A stretch of 64,000 nt of DNA from an uncultured Lachnospiraceae bacterium (GCA_910576535.1 CAJTKK010000018.1:1-64000), one strand, 5' to 3'; numbered from the stretch's first letter, positions 8,045-17,177 are shown. The notes: generated by a model from the sequence alone, not told the origin. Translations and numbers: made by a program.

Positions 8045-8277
8045 TCCGTTACCTCCAACCTTCAATCAATTTTCCTCCGGCAGCCGCCGGACATTTCCAT
8101 TACCTCGTCCTCCGTCAGCCCTGCTGCCATGGTGCAGATGTCCGGCCACACCGTAAGGCCTCGTCCTGACAGACTTGCAGGAAACGCCGTATCCATTCCG
8201 GCGCTTCTCCGCTCCTATATTTATAATGTTCTGCCGGGGCTATGGCATCACATTACGAAACATTGTCACATTGAAAT
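8045..8277 (-). promoter_or_regulatory. Leader region of the rplM-rpsI transcript
   Basis: About 225 nt separate the promoter from rplM. The leader is GC-rich with complementary segments (GTCCGG/CCGGAC and CTGCC/GGCAG types) that suggest structure. It also holds a 44-codon ORF with a weak ribosome site, ending about 25 nt before the rplM start. L13 leaders with autoregulatory structure are known in Firmicutes; whether this is one needs a covariance search. Confidence 0.45.
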
Positions 8278-8306
8278 ATTATATTATACGCCTCCACGTG
8301 TGTCAA
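8278..8306 (-). promoter_or_regulatory. Consensus sigma-A promoter of rplM-rpsI
   Basis: Minus strand: perfect TTGACA (8301-8306), 17-bp spacer, perfect TATAAT (8278-8283). It lies between truA and rplM, so the L13-S9 pair need not depend on read-through from the ecf-truA unit. Confidence 0.9.
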
Positions 8307-8368
8307 TAATATTTTATAAATTCAGCACAAATTTCGCAGCAATCCCGTCTTTTTCTTTATACCTGATA

Positions 8369-9127
8369 TTAGTTTCTGTTTCCGTCCATATGAAAAAACT
8401 CATACTTGGCCAATATAAGCCCGCACGCCGGGGCTGTAGGGCCAGCCGCCCCCCTGTCCTTTGCCAAAAGAATCTCATTGGCACGCTCCGGCTCCCAAGC
8501 CCCTTTTCCTGCTTCCATCAAAGTCCCTGCAAGAATCCGCACCATATTGTATAAAAAACCGTTCCCCGTCACGCGGATCACAATTTCTTCCCCTTCCTGC
8601 ATCACCTGAAGGCTATGGATTGTTCTTACCGTACTTTCCGTCTGTCCCCCAGCGCTGCAAAAACTCTTAAAATCATGCTCCCCTACCAGATATGCCGCCG
8701 CCTCCTGCATTTTTCCCACGTTCAGAGGCACATAAGTGAAATAAGAGTAAAGCCTCTTGGTCGGAACCGGAAACTTGGCATTCAGTATATGATATTCGTA
8801 TGTTTTCCGGCTTTCGCAACGCCTGGGATGAAAGCCCGCAGCCACCTCCTGTGATTGCCGTATCCGTATATCCTCCGGCAATCTTTGGTTTAGGGCATAG
8901 GATATTTTTTCTCCCGGTATTCTCGATTCCGTATCAAACACCGCTATATTGCAAAGGGCATGGACTCCTGCATCCGTCCGGCTCCCGCCAATTACTTTAA
9001 TTTCTTCCTGCAGCAGTTCTCCCAGGCATCTGTTCACTTCCCCCTCAATAGTAGGGGCATTATCCTGCAACTGAAATCCGCTATACGCACTGCCGTCATA
9101 CGCCACTGTCAGCATAATTCTCCTCAT
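8369..9127 (-). CDS. truA: tRNA pseudouridine synthase A
   Basis: This 252-aa enzyme makes pseudouridine at positions 38-40 of the tRNA anticodon arm. The N-terminal LTVAYDGSAYSGFQLQ block and GGSRTDAGVHAL with the catalytic Asp (about residue 52) are present, and the C-terminal NGFLYNMVRILAGTL matches the family. The start overlaps the ecfT stop by 4 nt, so the two are translationally coupled, as is common in Clostridia. A strong rplM promoter lies within about 90 bp of its end. Confidence 0.96.
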   Translation of the reverse strand: MRRIMLTVAYDGSAYSGFQLQDNAPTIEGEVNRCLGELLQEEIKVIGGSRTDAGVHALCNIAVFDTESRIPGEKISYALNQRLPEDIRIRQSQEVAAGFHPRRCESRKTYEYHILNAKFPVPTKRLYSYFTYVPLNVGKMQEAAAYLVGEHDFKSFCSAGGQTESTVRTIHSLQVMQEGEEIVIRVTGNGFLYNMVRILAGTLMEAGKGAWEPERANEILLAKDRGAAGPTAPACGLILAKYEFFHMDGNRN

Positions 9128-9930
9128 ATCGTAAAATATCTCCCAAAGTATACACAGACCACTGCATATACAAGCAATACTGCATATGCATATCTGTCTC
9201 TTTTATGGTAAATTAACGGTTTCATCTTTGTTCTATGTTCCCCTCCCCGGTAACATCTGGCTTCCATTGCCATGGCCAGGTCATTGGCTCTGCGGAATGC
9301 TGAAATAAATAAGGGCACTAAAAGAGGAACAAGGCTCCTTGCTTTCTTTATCAGGTTCCCGCTCTCAAAATCCGCTCCCCTGGCAATCTGGGCTTTCATA
9401 ATCTTATCCGTTTCTTCCAAAAGAATAGGTATAAAACGCAGCGCAATAGACATCATCATTGCTATCTCATGCACCGGCACATGCAGCCGTTTTAAAGGCG
9501 ACATCAATTTTTCCATACCGTCTGTCAGATTGTTCGGTGTAGTCGTCAAAGTCATCAGGGAAGAACCTATAATCAAAAATACCAGCCGGACAGCCATCAT
9601 CGCCGCCAGCTTCAGCCCTTCCTTTGTCACCGTCAGCTTCCAGACGGAAATGAATGGCTCGCCCGGCGTCAGGAACAGATTAAAAATTACCGCTATCAGC
9701 AGCAGGAACACAATGGATTTCATCCCTTTTACCATAAAACGGAACGGCACGTTGGATATCTTCACCATACACGCCAAAAATGCGGCTGCAATCAAATACC
9801 CGGTAAAATTATCCACTAAAAAAAGAGAAATAATAAAAACAAATGTGGCCACAAGCTTTACTCTGGGGTCCAGCCTATGGATCACGGAGTCTGTCTGATA
9901 ATATTGTCCTAGTGTAATATCCCTTAGCAT
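9124..9930 (-). CDS. ecfT: Energy-coupling factor transporter, transmembrane subunit EcfT
   Basis: This 268-aa integral membrane protein begins LRDITLGQYYQTDSVIHRLD, a typical EcfT start, and has hydrophobic helices at about 25-65, 75-100, 110-130 and 240-265. The coupling-helix region contains ARGADFESGN and AMEARCYRGG; the short Ala-Arg-Gly type motifs are the known contacts to the EcfA ATPases. It couples the two ATPases to exchangeable vitamin-binding S components, none of which is encoded here. It lies 90 bp after ecfA2 and overlaps truA. Confidence 0.95.
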   Translation of the reverse strand: MLRDITLGQYYQTDSVIHRLDPRVKLVATFVFIISLFLVDNFTGYLIAAAFLACMVKISNVPFRFMVKGMKSIVFLLLIAVIFNLFLTPGEPFISVWKLTVTKEGLKLAAMMAVRLVFLIIGSSLMTLTTTPNNLTDGMEKLMSPLKRLHVPVHEIAMMMSIALRFIPILLEETDKIMKAQIARGADFESGNLIKKARSLVPLLVPLFISAFRRANDLAMAMEARCYRGGEHRTKMKPLIYHKRDRYAYAVLLVYAVVCVYFGRYFTI

Positions 9931-10019
9931 TTTCTCCTAACTCCTCCTATATAGCCGGTATTCCAGGCATTCCCCTGAATATCCCCGGGGTTCATAGACT
10001 GCATTCGTTTGCGGCCTTA

Positions 10020-10883
10020 TCATCTTTTCATCCCCTTACTGCGCAACGTCCTTAAGATCTCATCTCTCGCTTCTTCTACCGTAAGGGCATCTGTCTCCAC
10101 CGGAAACCCTTTTTCTTTTAACGCCTGCATAATATATGTCACTTGAGGCGCCGCCAGCCCTACCTCCTCCAGCTCTTTATAATAGCGGAATACCTTCCTT
10201 GGCTCATCATCATACATCACGCTTCCCTGGTTCATAACTACAATGCGGTCCACATACTTTGCCACATCATCCATGCTATGGGAAACAAGGATGACTGTAA
10301 TCCCTGTTTCCTTCCGCAAAGCCGCTATCTGATCCAATATCTCATCCCGTCCTTTTGGGTCAAGGCCTGCCGTAGGTTCATCAAGAATAAGCGCTTCCGG
10401 CTTCATGGCAAGCACGCCGGCAATGGCCGCCCTTCTCTTCTGCCCTCCTGATAAATCAAAGGGCGACTGATAAAAATAAGCATCCTCCAAACCTACCTGC
10501 TTTAATGCCGCATATGCCCGGAGCTGCACTTCTTTTTCATCCAGTCCCATATTCTTTGGGCCAAAGCAAACATCGGAAAATACATCTATCTCAAAAAGCT
10601 GATGCTCCGGATATTGGAAAACCAGCCCAACCTTGCTTCGGAGTTCTTTTTTATTAAAATCTTCTTCATGAATGTCCGCCCCATTATAATAAATATGACC
10701 GGAAGTAGGCTTCATCAGCCCGTTTAAATGCTGTACCAGCGTAGATTTCCCAGAACCGGTATGACCAATAAGCCCTATAAACTGCCCATCCGGTATCACT
10801 AAGCTGACATCCTTTAATGCGGCCATCTCCATGGCCGTTCCTGCTTCATATATATGACTGACATGGTCTAAAATAATTGCCAT
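10020..10883 (-). CDS. ecfA2: Energy-coupling factor transporter ATPase EcfA2
   Basis: This 287-aa ABC ATPase has Walker A GHTGSGKST, Q-loop FQYPEHQLFE, signature LSGGQKRRA, Walker B ALILDEPTAGLDP and the switch His in LVSHSMDD. The frame is open to 10961, but the ATG at 10883 (MAIILDHVSHIY) has AAAGGAG upstream and starts where the family does; an upstream start would add an odd Arg-rich tail. It forms the heterodimeric motor with EcfA1. Confidence 0.95.
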   Translation of the reverse strand: MAIILDHVSHIYEAGTAMEMAALKDVSLVIPDGQFIGLIGHTGSGKSTLVQHLNGLMKPTSGHIYYNGADIHEEDFNKKELRSKVGLVFQYPEHQLFEIDVFSDVCFGPKNMGLDEKEVQLRAYAALKQVGLEDAYFYQSPFDLSGGQKRRAAIAGVLAMKPEALILDEPTAGLDPKGRDEILDQIAALRKETGITVILVSHSMDDVAKYVDRIVVMNQGSVMYDDEPRKVFRYYKELEEVGLAAPQVTYIMQALKEKGFPVETDALTVEEARDEILRTLRSKGMKR

Positions 10884-10953
10884 TCCAAATTCTACTCCTT
10901 TGCTTTCTCTATGGGAAGGCGCCGTCTGCCTTATCCCTTGCCGCCTACGTCTC

Positions 10954-11799
10954 TTACGCACGCAAAGCTTCTATCAATTCCTCATTCGTAAGAATACCGT
11001 CCGGCAGGGACACCCCTCTCTTTTTCAGTTCATAAGCCAGCAAAGTCACCTGAGGCACATCTAAGCGCAGCTCCTTTAATTTTTCTACCTGGGAAAAGAT
11101 TTCCCTTGGGGTCCCCTGCATTGCAATATGCCCTTGATCCATTACAATCGCTTTATCCGCATGGATAATTTCTTCCATATAGTGAGTAATCAAGACAATG
11201 GTAATCCCTTCCGCATGATTCAAGGCACGGACTGCACGGATTACCTCTTTTCTTCCGTTCGGATCCAGCATTGCCGTAGGCTCATCCAAAATAATGCATT
11301 TGGGGTGCATTGCTATCACTCCGGCAATAGATACTCTTTGCTTCTGCCCGCCTGAAAGTTTATTGGGGGAATGTTTCCTATACCGGTACATGCCTACTGC
11401 TTTTAGGCTTTCCTCCACCCGCTCCCATATCTCCTCCGTAGGCACTCCCATATTTTCAGGGCCAAATCCTACATCCTCTTCCACTACCTGACCAATAATC
11501 TGGTTATCCGGGTTTTGGAAAACCATCCCCGCATTCTGCCGGATCTCCCATAAATATTCCTCTTCTGTGGTATCCTTTCCATCCACCCATACGGTTCCCT
11601 CTGTCGGGTAAAGGATCGCATTCAAATGCTTCGCCAACGTAGATTTTCCGGAGCCATTATGCCCTAATATTGCGACAAAATCCCCCTGCTTTATATCAAG
11701 GTCCACCTCATCTACAGCGCGGGTAATCCCTTCTACATTTCCTTCTTCATCCCGTCTGATATATTCAAAAATTAATTTTTTTGTCTTAATGATTCCCAT
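10954..11799 (-). CDS. ecfA1: Energy-coupling factor transporter ATPase EcfA1
   Basis: This 281-aa ABC ATPase has Walker A GHNGSGKST, Q-loop FQNPDNQIIG, signature LSGGQKQRV, Walker B CIILDEPTAMLDP and switch His in LITHYME. It is first in the ecfA1-ecfA2-ecfT-truA unit, preceded by its own promoter 50 bp upstream. The set powers uptake of vitamins or metals through S components encoded elsewhere. Confidence 0.95.
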   Translation of the reverse strand: MGIIKTKKLIFEYIRRDEEGNVEGITRAVDEVDLDIKQGDFVAILGHNGSGKSTLAKHLNAILYPTEGTVWVDGKDTTEEEYLWEIRQNAGMVFQNPDNQIIGQVVEEDVGFGPENMGVPTEEIWERVEESLKAVGMYRYRKHSPNKLSGGQKQRVSIAGVIAMHPKCIILDEPTAMLDPNGRKEVIRAVRALNHAEGITIVLITHYMEEIIHADKAIVMDQGHIAMQGTPREIFSQVEKLKELRLDVPQVTLLAYELKKRGVSLPDGILTNEELIEALRA

Positions 11800-11846
11800 T
11801 TGTTATCCTATCTTCAAAAATAGTTTACAATTAGCTGCCGCTTCCT

Positions 11847-11875
11847 ATTTTACTAAAAAAAAGTGCAGATGACAA
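11847..11875 (-). promoter_or_regulatory. Promoter of the ecfA1-ecfA2-ecfT-truA unit
   Basis: Minus strand -35 TTGTCA (11870-11875), 17-bp spacer, -10 TAAAAT (11847-11852), about 50 bp before the ecfA1 start. The rest of the gap to 12028 is GC-rich sequence in which I see nothing else. Confidence 0.6.
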
Positions 11876-12106
11876 GGGGATGCGGAAAAAGTCATTTTCC
11901 CAGTCCCATTTGCCATCAGATTCAGGCAGTTATAGGCGCCAAGTCCCGCCCCGGCCGGACGGGCTATCGGCTTCCAGGCTGTTTCCCCTCCCATAACCGG
12001 CTAAGCCTATAGCAATCTTCCTTTTCCTATGCTAAAATGGAACTGGCGGCTGGATTTACCCGCCTATGGAATGAAAAATATCTTTATAGAAAAGGACTTA
12101 ATTATA

Positions 12107-13093
12107 ATGGACAAAAATAAAATGTTAAAACCACTCCTGTTAATCTTTGTCATCATTTTATTCTGCACTGTATTTTCCCGCCTGTTTTCCGGTTCAGAAA
12201 CTTTGCTGGAATATGCACAGAAGAATCCTGAGATAGCTTACCGTACCCCAGAACCGGAACAAGCCCCTGGGAATAATATAAAGGATAGTTCCTCCCCGCA
12301 GGAAAATGAGGAAGACAGGAATACCTCTTCCGGCTCCCCTGCTTCCACAAAAAACAAAGGAATGCAAAAAAATATCCCTAGCAAAAAAGAAGAAGCGGAA
12401 AGAGAGGATTCCCCTATGAGTATTCATCCTGACAGAACCACCTATAAAGAAGGTTTTTACTATGAACCCCTGTCCCAGGAAATGATTAACAGGATCACCG
12501 GGATTTCTTACCCCGTTGCGGAAAATGAAAAAGATTCCCTGGCTATGGAGGCCTGCAATATCGTTTCTTCCAAAGAAGATATCCAAATATCCTACGATGA
12601 TCTTTGCTATGTGAGCATTCTTCATTATAATTTCCGCGGCACGGAACGGACCGGTGAGTTAATTTGCAATCAGGCAATTGCCCAGGATCTGGTAGAAATT
12701 TTTTATGAACTGTACCGGAATGAATATCAGATAGAACAGATTAGGCTGATCGACGAATATAGCGGCGACGACACCCTTTCTATGCAGGATAACAATACCT
12801 CCTGCTTTAATTACCGTGTAGTTGACGGCACATCCAGCCTTTCCAAACATGCCCTTGGGCTTGCCATTGACATCAATCCGTTCTTTAATCCTTATGTTGT
12901 ATATAAAAATGACGGCTCCACATATATTTCTCCGCAGGGAAGTGAAACATATGCGGACCGTTCCAAAGATTTCGCTTATAAAATAGATCAAAATGACTTA
13001 TGTTACCGGCTCTTTACAGAGCATGGATTTATCTGGGGCGGCAATTGGAATTCCTGCAAAGATTACCAGCACTTCCAGAAAACGGTGGAATAA
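12107..13093 (+). CDS. M15-family D-alanyl-D-alanine carboxypeptidase-like peptidase
   Basis: The 328-aa exported enzyme probably trims peptidoglycan stem peptides. An N-terminal membrane anchor (about residues 7-23) is followed by a Ser/Glu/Lys-rich low-complexity linker (about 35-105) and a C-terminal metallopeptidase domain. The domain has the zinc motif SKHALGLAIDINP (His and Asp ligands) and HGFIWGGNW with DYQHFQ, holding the third-ligand region. The ATG at 12107 is chosen because the hydrophobic anchor starts right after it; AAAGGA lies upstream. It is a single plus-strand gene inserted between rplQ and ecfA1, a site where these Clostridia usually have no gene. Confidence 0.85.
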   Translation: MDKNKMLKPLLLIFVIILFCTVFSRLFSGSETLLEYAQKNPEIAYRTPEPEQAPGNNIKDSSSPQENEEDRNTSSGSPASTKNKGMQKNIPSKKEEAEREDSPMSIHPDRTTYKEGFYYEPLSQEMINRITGISYPVAENEKDSLAMEACNIVSSKEDIQISYDDLCYVSILHYNFRGTERTGELICNQAIAQDLVEIFYELYRNEYQIEQIRLIDEYSGDDTLSMQDNNTSCFNYRVVDGTSSLSKHALGLAIDINPFFNPYVVYKNDGSTYISPQGSETYADRSKDFAYKIDQNDLCYRLFTEHGFIWGGNWNSCKDYQHFQKTVE

Positions 13094-13198
13094 CATTCTT
13101 ATCCGTCATGGTCTTTGCGCTGCCACCGCTTATGAATCTGATCTTAAGCCCAATCTTTGAAAATCATCCTTTTGACAGCCAAAGATCTTTCCTATATG

Positions 13199-13245
13199 GA
13201 AAAAACAGCTTTTACCTTCCAATAGAAAGCAAAAGCTGTTTCCGT
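13199..13245 (-). terminator. Terminator of the S10-spc-alpha operon
   Basis: Arms 13203-13213 (AAACAGCTTTT) and 13231-13241 (AAAAGCTGTTT) pair, followed by a T run on the minus strand, 20 bp after the rplQ stop. It can also serve the converging M15 peptidase gene. Confidence 0.85.
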
Positions 13246-13264
13246 TATTATCCTAATAATGCAA

Positions 13265-13870
13265 TTATACCAGTTCCAGAACTACTTCCATTGCTGCATC
13301 GCCTTTACGCGGCCCTATTTTTATAATTCTGGTATAGCCGCCCTTACGGGTTGCATATCTCGGCCCATATTCATCAAAAAGTTTCGCTGGCAAATCAACT
13401 TTTTTCGTTCCTCTTTTTCTCCCGGCATTCTTTTCCGGAACTTCTGTGACAGGATATAAAACCCTGAGCATCTGCCTTCTTGCATTCAGTCTGGAAGGAA
13501 GGTCTTTCTTGATTTCCTTTTCCACTTCATCATATACGGTTACTGTCTTACCATTTTCAATTCTTAAGATCTTGCCGTTCTTATCACGGTGTGTTTCAGA
13601 AAGAACTTTCTTCGTATCCTTGTCAATAATCTGCTTGATCCTATTTCCGTCCTTGTCCTTGCGTGCGACTTTCATAGTAACTTTAACAGTTTCATAATTG
13701 TCCTTTTCTTTCACTGCCATCGTAATCAGCCTTTCAGCAATTCTCTGGACTTCTTTTGCTTTCGCTTCTGTAGTAACAATCTTTCCATGATATAAAAGAT
13801 TGGTCACCTGATTTCTAAGTAATGCTTTTCTCTGGGAAGATGTTCTGCCCAGTTTTCTGTATCCTGCCAT
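13265..13870 (-). CDS. rplQ: 50S ribosomal protein L17, long form
   Basis: 201 aa from MAGYRKLGRTSSQRKALLRN; AAAGGAGCC supports the ATG at 13870 over the upstream in-frame ATG. The protein is longer than the common 115-130 aa. A charged Lys/Asp-rich insert (about residues 62-130) sits between the N-terminal helices and the conserved C-terminal GGYTRIIKIGPRKGDAA. Last gene of the long ribosomal operon. Confidence 0.96.
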   Translation of the reverse strand: MAGYRKLGRTSSQRKALLRNQVTNLLYHGKIVTTEAKAKEVQRIAERLITMAVKEKDNYETVKVTMKVARKDKDGNRIKQIIDKDTKKVLSETHRDKNGKILRIENGKTVTVYDEVEKEIKKDLPSRLNARRQMLRVLYPVTEVPEKNAGRKRGTKKVDLPAKLFDEYGPRYATRKGGYTRIIKIGPRKGDAAMEVVLELV

Positions 13871-14022
13871 TTTTACGGCTCCTTTCTCTTTTCTAGGGAT
13901 ATTTTTATCCCTTATGGCATATCCGGCCATGCTCTTTGGACTTACTTACCGGATATTGTTTCCATACCATGAGCCCACACATACACGCCTTTTGGGCTTA
14001 CTGCACATGTGATTTCATATTG

Positions 14023-14982
14023 CTATGCCTCATCGCTCGGATTCAACTGCAGGCCGAGTTCTTTCAGCTTCGCTAATACTTCCTCCAATGATTTACGGCC
14101 AAGGTTGCGGACTTTCATCATATCTTCAGAAGTTTTATTTGTAAGTTCTTCCACTGTATTAATGCCGGCACGCTTCAGGCAATTATAAGAGCGGACGGAA
14201 AGTTCCAGTTCATCAATGCTCATTTCCAAAACTTTTTCTTTCTCGTCGTCTTCTTTTTCCACCATAATCTCGGCCGTTTTCGCATTTTCAGATAAATCAA
14301 TGAAAAGACATAAATGTTCGCTAAGTACCTTTGCAGCGAGGCTGACCGCCTCATCTGGAACCAACGTCCCATTCGTATATACATCCAGTGTCAGTTTATC
14401 GTAGTCCGTAATCTGTCCTACACGGGTATTTTCCACTGTTACATTTACCCTTTCTACAGGTGTGTAAATGGAATCCACTGCAATAACCCCAATCGGCAAA
14501 TCCTCTGTTTTATTCTTATCAGCGCCTACATAGCCCCTGCCCTTTGTAATGGTCAGCTCCATGTATAATTTTGTTTCCTTACCGCTAAGCGTAGCGATTA
14601 CTAAATCAGGATTTAATATCTCAATATCCTGATCCACTTGAATATCGGATGCCCGTACGACACCCTCTCCATCATATTCGATATATGCGGTCTTTGGTTC
14701 ATTTGTATCACTGCTATTTCTTATGGCAAGGCTTTTTATGTTCATTATGATTTCAGTCACATCTTCCTTCACTCCGGGGATGGAACTAAACTCATGCAGA
14801 ACGCCTTCTATTTTCACCTGGCTCACTGCTGCACCCGGCAAAGATGAAAGCATGATTCTTCTTAAAGAATTGCCCAATGTAATTCCGTAACCTCTTTCCA
14901 AAGGTTCCACTACGAATTTGCCATACTTTTTATCTTCAGAGATTTCTGCAACCTCAATATTGGGTCTTTCAAAATCAAACAC
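14023..14982 (-). CDS. rpoA: DNA-directed RNA polymerase subunit alpha
   Basis: 319 aa. The N-terminal dimerization domain (about 1-230) contains LERGYGITLGNSLRRIMLSS. A short acidic linker leads to the C-terminal domain (about 245-315) with the helix-hairpin-helix NCLKRAGINTVEELTNKT and LGRKSLEEV, which binds UP elements and activators. It lies between rpsD and rplQ as usual. Confidence 0.98.
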   Translation of the reverse strand: MFDFERPNIEVAEISEDKKYGKFVVEPLERGYGITLGNSLRRIMLSSLPGAAVSQVKIEGVLHEFSSIPGVKEDVTEIIMNIKSLAIRNSSDTNEPKTAYIEYDGEGVVRASDIQVDQDIEILNPDLVIATLSGKETKLYMELTITKGRGYVGADKNKTEDLPIGVIAVDSIYTPVERVNVTVENTRVGQITDYDKLTLDVYTNGTLVPDEAVSLAAKVLSEHLCLFIDLSENAKTAEIMVEKEDDEKEKVLEMSIDELELSVRSYNCLKRAGINTVEELTNKTSEDMMKVRNLGRKSLEEVLAKLKELGLQLNPSDEA

Positions 14983-15097
14983 TGCAAATACCCTCCTTTA
15001 CGAACAATTCTATTCCAATTTTTAAGTCAACAAACAAGCGGACACAGCCTGCCTTAAGCCTAGCTGCCACAGCCCGCTTGCTGTCAATCGCTTAAAT

Positions 15098-15691
15098 TTA
15101 TTTAGAATATAATTCGACTATCAGCATTTCATTAACAGGAACATCAATCATCTCTCTTGTCGGGAGTTCCTTAACTGTTCCTTTCAAAGCTTCCTGATCT
15201 ACATCCATCCATTCAGGAACAAGTCTTCCTGCCGTAACTTCAAGGATATCCTTATATCTTTGTAAAGATTTTGCCTTTTCCCTTACCTCAATTACATCCC
15301 CAGCTTTAATTAAGTAAGACGGGATCTGTACTGGTTTGCCATTCACAAGGAAATGTTTATGTCCTACGACCTGCCTTGCTTCTCTTCTAGTCCTTGCAAA
15401 CCCCATTCTGAATACTACGCTGTCAAGCCTTCTTTCCAGGAGAATCATCAGATTTTCACCTGTCATCCCTTTCATCCTGTCAGCTTTTTTGTAGTAATTC
15501 CTGAAAGGTTTCTCAAGAACACCGTAAATGAATTTCGCTTTCTGTTTTTCTCTTAACTGCAGGCCATATTCACTTACTTTCTTGCCTGCTCTCGGATTCG
15601 TCCTATTGGATTTCTTATCATATCCTAAATAAGCCGGCTCAAGCCCTAAAGCCCTGCATCTTTTTAAAACTGGTACTCTGTTTACTGCCAT
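15098..15691 (-). CDS. rpsD: 30S ribosomal protein S4
   Basis: 197 aa from MAVNRVPVLKRCRALGLEPA; AAAGGAGCC precedes the ATG at 15691, so the open upstream extension is rejected. The S4 RNA-binding domain holds LERRLDSVVFRMGFARTRRE and GHKHFLVNGKPVQIPSYLI. Only one of the N-terminal zinc cysteines of the classical form remains, so this is the zinc-free version. Confidence 0.97.
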   Translation of the reverse strand: MAVNRVPVLKRCRALGLEPAYLGYDKKSNRTNPRAGKKVSEYGLQLREKQKAKFIYGVLEKPFRNYYKKADRMKGMTGENLMILLERRLDSVVFRMGFARTRREARQVVGHKHFLVNGKPVQIPSYLIKAGDVIEVREKAKSLQRYKDILEVTAGRLVPEWMDVDQEALKGTVKELPTREMIDVPVNEMLIVELYSK

Positions 15692-15830
15692 TTTCGGCTC
15701 CTTTCTTAAATCAGGCCGCATCTTAGCGGCGGCTACCCCTAAAATACTGCCTTGCATTATTGTTTACAGCGTGATTCCACGCATTCTTCCAACTTGCCCG
15801 ATATATCCGCCCAGAGACGGATTTCCGCAA

Positions 15831-16226
15831 CTAAACGCGGCGGCGCTTAGGCGGACGGCATCCGTTATGCGGTACCGGTGTCACATCGCGGATGCTTGTT
15901 ACTTCAAGCCCGCAAGCCTGCAATGCACGGATGGCTGCTTCACGTCCTGAACCCGGTCCCTTTACCATAACATCAACGGTTTTCAAACCATGTATAAGTG
16001 CAGCCTTTGTAGCAGTTTCCGCTGCCATCTGCGCTGCATAGGGAGTAGATTTCTTTGAACCTCTAAAACCAAGACCGCCGGCGCTTGCCCAGCTCAAGGC
16101 ATTTCCTTCATTGTCTGTCAATGTAACAATTGTATTGTTAAAAGAAGACTGGATATGTGCCTGTCCATGTTCAACGTTTTTCTTGACACGTTTTTTTGTT
16201 ACTTTTTTTGCAACTTTTTTTGCCAT
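15831..16226 (-). CDS. rpsK: 30S ribosomal protein S11
   Basis: 131 aa with a very basic N-terminus, AHIQSSFNNTIVTLTD, GSGREAAIRALQACGLEVTS and a C-terminus ending KRRRV. It is separated from rpsM by an unusual 254-bp gap filled with 50-bp repeats, where most genomes have a gap of a few tens of bases. Confidence 0.98.
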   Translation of the reverse strand: MAKKVAKKVTKKRVKKNVEHGQAHIQSSFNNTIVTLTDNEGNALSWASAGGLGFRGSKKSTPYAAQMAAETATKAALIHGLKTVDVMVKGPGSGREAAIRALQACGLEVTSIRDVTPVPHNGCRPPKRRRV

Positions 16227-16286
16227 TTTAAACTAACCTACTTTCTCTGCTATTCATTTACCTTTTTACTGCGCTTGTTCCATTTC

Positions 16287-16500
16287 CTCTTTTTTAGCTG
16301 TTTAGCACAATGCGCATTCAGTAATTGCTTTTACTTTTTCTTATTAGCAACTGTGCGCAAAGCGCACTTGGTATTTGCTTTTATTTTTTCTTATTAGCAA
16401 CTGTACGCAAAGCGCACTTGGTATTTGCTTTTATTTTTTCTTATTAGCAACTGTACGCAAAGCGCACTTGGTATTTGCTTTTACTTTTTCTTATTAGCAA
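16287..16500 (-). repeat. 50-bp tandem repeat derived from the rpsM 3' end
   Basis: Five units in exact 50-bp phase begin at 16291, 16341, 16391, 16441 and 16491. The last is the real rpsM tail (codons TVANKKK and stop); three others are nearly identical copies including a dead TVANKKK-stop, and the one at 16291 is degenerate. Units also carry GTGCGC-TTT-GCGCAC (or GTAC variant) in the sense strand, so the mRNA has three to four short-loop hairpins between rpsM and rpsK. Confidence 0.93.
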
Positions 16501-16849
16501 CTGTGCGCTTGGGACCTTTTCTTGTCCTTGCATTTGTTTTTGTTTTCTGGCCGCGGACCGGAAGGCCTTTTCTATGACGGATTCCTCGGTAGCAGCCGAT
16601 TTCCTGGAGACGTTTGATATTCATCGCCACTTCTCTTCTCAGGTCACCTTCTACCATGTAACCTCCGTCGATTACTTCGCTGATCCTTTTTACTTCATCA
16701 TCCGTCAATTCCCTTACACGGGTATCTGGATTCACTTGTGCTGCCGCAAGAATTTTGTTCGAGCTTACTCTACCTATCCCATAAATATATGTGAGTCCAA
16801 TTTCCACACGTTTTTCTCTAGGTAAGTCCACACCTGCAATACGAGCCAT
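16481..16849 (-). CDS. rpsM: 30S ribosomal protein S13
   Basis: 122 aa, MARIAGVDLPREKRVEIGLT through GYMVEGDLRREVAMNIKRL to the basic tail GPKRTVANKKK. The ATG at 16849 follows GGAGGAA. Its last codons are the source of the tandem repeat that follows. Confidence 0.98.
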   Translation of the reverse strand: MARIAGVDLPREKRVEIGLTYIYGIGRVSSNKILAAAQVNPDTRVRELTDDEVKRISEVIDGGYMVEGDLRREVAMNIKRLQEIGCYRGIRHRKGLPVRGQKTKTNARTRKGPKRTVANKKK

Positions 16850-17177
16850 TTACATTTCCTCCATTTACTAAAAAATAGTTACTAAGCTGATTGAGGTACC
16901 TTCCGTACCCAACCGGAAAAATCAATCCGACCTTTCCAAAACATCACCGCACCGCCCACCCTGGCATTTCTTTCCTAAAATGGACTGTCCGGATTTTCGG
17001 AACAAAAATTCCGAAGGATTTCTGTTCTGGTATCAACAAGTAATTCCACAGGCTCCTATCGCTGGTTAAAACACATCTATATTGAACCGGTATGCCATAA
17101 GCCTACCGTTAATTTCCCAATTTAAAATATATCATAACCGGACAAGAACCCTCTGCCAAAAAAATGACTGGCAGGGA
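16850..17177 (-). other. rpmJ-rpsM gap with one hairpin
   Basis: No gene seen in 328 bp. A 7-bp stem TTCGGAA/TTCCGAA (16996-17002 with 17009-17015) is present, and GGAGG for rpsM sits at the left end. Such a long gap is unusual inside the alpha operon. Confidence 0.5.

Noticed and set aside
12001..12030. Second sigma-D-like GCCGATAG on the minus strand near 11968-11976
   Set aside because: No TAAA box at the right distance and no gene start downstream in that orientation.
16287..16500. Repeat array considered as a CRISPR
   Set aside because: Units are directly adjacent at 50 bp with no variable spacers, and they derive from the rpsM tail.
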